Source: Azospirillum ramasamyi (GTDB lineage Bacteria > Pseudomonadota > Alphaproteobacteria > Azospirillales > Azospirillaceae). Taken from it: a DNA stretch of 64,000 bases. The translations under genes were made by a program, and so were the position numbers. Positions 63,105-64,000 of the stretch are shown piece by piece. Below the pieces are notes generated by a model. That model had not been told where the DNA came from and made no database searches. It saw nothing but the letters and a program-made list of their open reading frames with translations. The stretch is taken from assembly GCF_003233655.1 (NCBI RefSeq), contig NZ_CP029830.1:794501-858500 (forward strand). Direction: 5' to 3'. The first letter of the stretch is position 1. Each line of letters starts with the position of its first letter.

Positions 63105-64000
63105 GTGAACCGTGCGCATGGTATGGAAAAAGTCCTGCATCAACTGTCGTCGAGCTTGCCGCGTTCCGCCTGGGCACGTTACGGAATTACAATTGCGCTG
63201 GTCGGTCTGACGGCGCTGGTGCGCCACATGCTCGATCCGCTCCTTTTCAAATATCCGTTTCTCGTCTTCATTCCCACCATCTTCCTGGTTTCAATTCTGT
63301 TCGACCGCGTATCGGGGCTTTTGGCCGTGATCCTGTCGGGAGTGTGCTCGGCCTGGTTCTTCATGAAGCCGGAGGGCTTGCTGTGGATCATGGATCCGGG
63401 CGACCGGCTGGCCTTCCTCATCTATATGGCGTTGGGATTCGGCATCGCCGTGGTCGCGGACGCCCTGCACCGGGCAAACGAGCAGCTCCGCCAATCCGGG
63501 GAGCAGCTGTCGGCGGTCAACGAGGAAAAGGAGCTGATGCTGCACGAGATCCACCATCGGATCCGCAACGATCTGCAGCAGATCTGCGCCCAACTGATGC
63601 TGGCCGCCCACCGCTCGGGAAATCCGCAGGAGATCGTCAGCGGCACCATAGAGCGCATCGGTGTGTTGGCCCGGGTCTATGTCCGCCTCCGCCGTGTCGA
63701 GGGCGTCACCGTCGTCAATTCCAAGGAGTTCCTGGAAAGCCTGGTGGAGGAGCTCCAGCTCGGCGTGGTCGGGGTGCGGCCGGTGGCGGTCAATGCCGAG
63801 GTGGAGGATGTCGTGCTGGACATGGGCGTCGCCATCGCGGTCGGCACCATCGCCAACGAGCTGATCACCAATGCATTGAAATACGCCTTTCCCGACGGCC
63901 GCACCGGCCGGATCGACCTCAGCTTCCGCAGGGAGGGGAGGGACTGCGTGCTGCGCGTCTGCGACAACGGCGTCGGTATCTTATCCGACAAGCCGCAAGG
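63105..64000 (+). CDS. Membrane sensor histidine kinase with DUF4118 and HisKA_2/HWE-like core (3' end outside window)
   Basis: About 298 residues are present. Residues 23 to about 110 hold four hydrophobic helices of the DUF4118 sensor (LVGLTALVRHMLDPLLFKYPFLVFIPTIFLVSILFD, LLAVILSGVCSAWFF, LAFLIYMALGFGIAVVADALH). The phospho-acceptor region is LMLHEIHHRIRNDLQQICAQL (His near residue 150), followed by the ATPase N-box TIANELITNALKYAFPDG and the G1 DNGVGI. The GTG start at 63105 has GGAG upstream; ATG 63123 is the alternative. No cognate regulator is visible before the window ends. HisKA_2 kinases with PhyR-type pathways are common in this group. Confidence 0.9.
   Translation, partial: MNRAHGMEKVLHQLSSSLPRSAWARYGITIALVGLTALVRHMLDPLLFKYPFLVFIPTIFLVSILFDRVSGLLAVILSGVCSAWFFMKPEGLLWIMDPGDRLAFLIYMALGFGIAVVADALHRANEQLRQSGEQLSAVNEEKELMLHEIHHRIRNDLQQICAQLMLAAHRSGNPQEIVSGTIERIGVLARVYVRLRRVEGVTVVNSKEFLESLVEELQLGVVGVRPVAVNAEVEDVVLDMGVAIAVGTIANELITNALKYAFPDGRTGRIDLSFRREGRDCVLRVCDNGVGILSDKPQ

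Overview
The window is about 64 kb of GC-rich DNA. It reads as a chromosomal segment of an Azospirillum-like alphaproteobacterium (Rhodospirillales). The basis is gene content and codon use: a PhyR general stress response regulator, a metX-metW pair divergent from an aroQ-hisC pair, a polyprenyl synthetase divergent from DUF2007/TrmN6/S49 genes, and several IclR and FCD-type GntR regulators. The species is inferred and was not tested by any search. I saw no phage, transposase, integrase, CRISPR array or rRNA.

Layout. 1-8.1 kb: an oxalate module (FCD GntR regulator, oxalyl-CoA decarboxylase, formyl-CoA transferase) with succinyl-CoA synthetase sucCD, flanked by a partial PcaR-like IclR gene and a second IclR gene. 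8.5-17 kb: a quinone oxidoreductase, an envelope block (periplasmic repeat protein, DolP-like BON lipoprotein, N-acetylmuramoyl-L-alanine amidase), small hypothetical genes, purU, phyR and a strongly structured, probably non-coding RNA locus. 17-21 kb: an aryl-CoA ligase, a ChbG/HpnK deacetylase and an EamA exporter. 21-27 kb: a complete dppABCDF dipeptide importer, then yajQ. 28-36.6 kb: S49 peptidase, TrmN6, DUF2007, polyprenyl diphosphate synthase, two tandem tRNA-Pro(CGG) genes, two periplasmic binding proteins, a PPP phosphatase, an array of six hairpins and a TRIC-type channel. 36.7-42.8 kb: copA-cueR copper efflux, then small hydrophilic proteins, an MFS exporter and a PRC-barrel protein. 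Two of these small-protein transcription units have EcfG-like promoters (GGAAC-N18-GTT). 42.8-47 kb: metW, metX, chorismate mutase and hisC. 47-53 kb: a Bmp-type nucleoside/nucleobase ABC importer in an operon with a cytosine-deaminase-family amidohydrolase. 53-61 kb: an IclR regulator divergent from a seven-gene operon that joins a spermidine/opine-type ABC importer to a three-subunit FAD/[2Fe-2S] amino-acid or opine dehydrogenase. 61-64 kb: a GNAT acetyltransferase, a soluble sugar dehydrogenase and a truncated membrane histidine kinase.

Functional themes are uptake and catabolism of small nitrogen and carbon compounds (oxalate, peptides, nucleobases, an unknown imino or opine-like compound), each with its own local regulator, plus general stress response parts. 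The most promising under-described items are the ABC/three-subunit dehydrogenase operon, the structured RNA locus next to phyR, the hairpin array at 35.1-35.3 kb, and the EcfG-like promoters ahead of tiny hydrophilic proteins.
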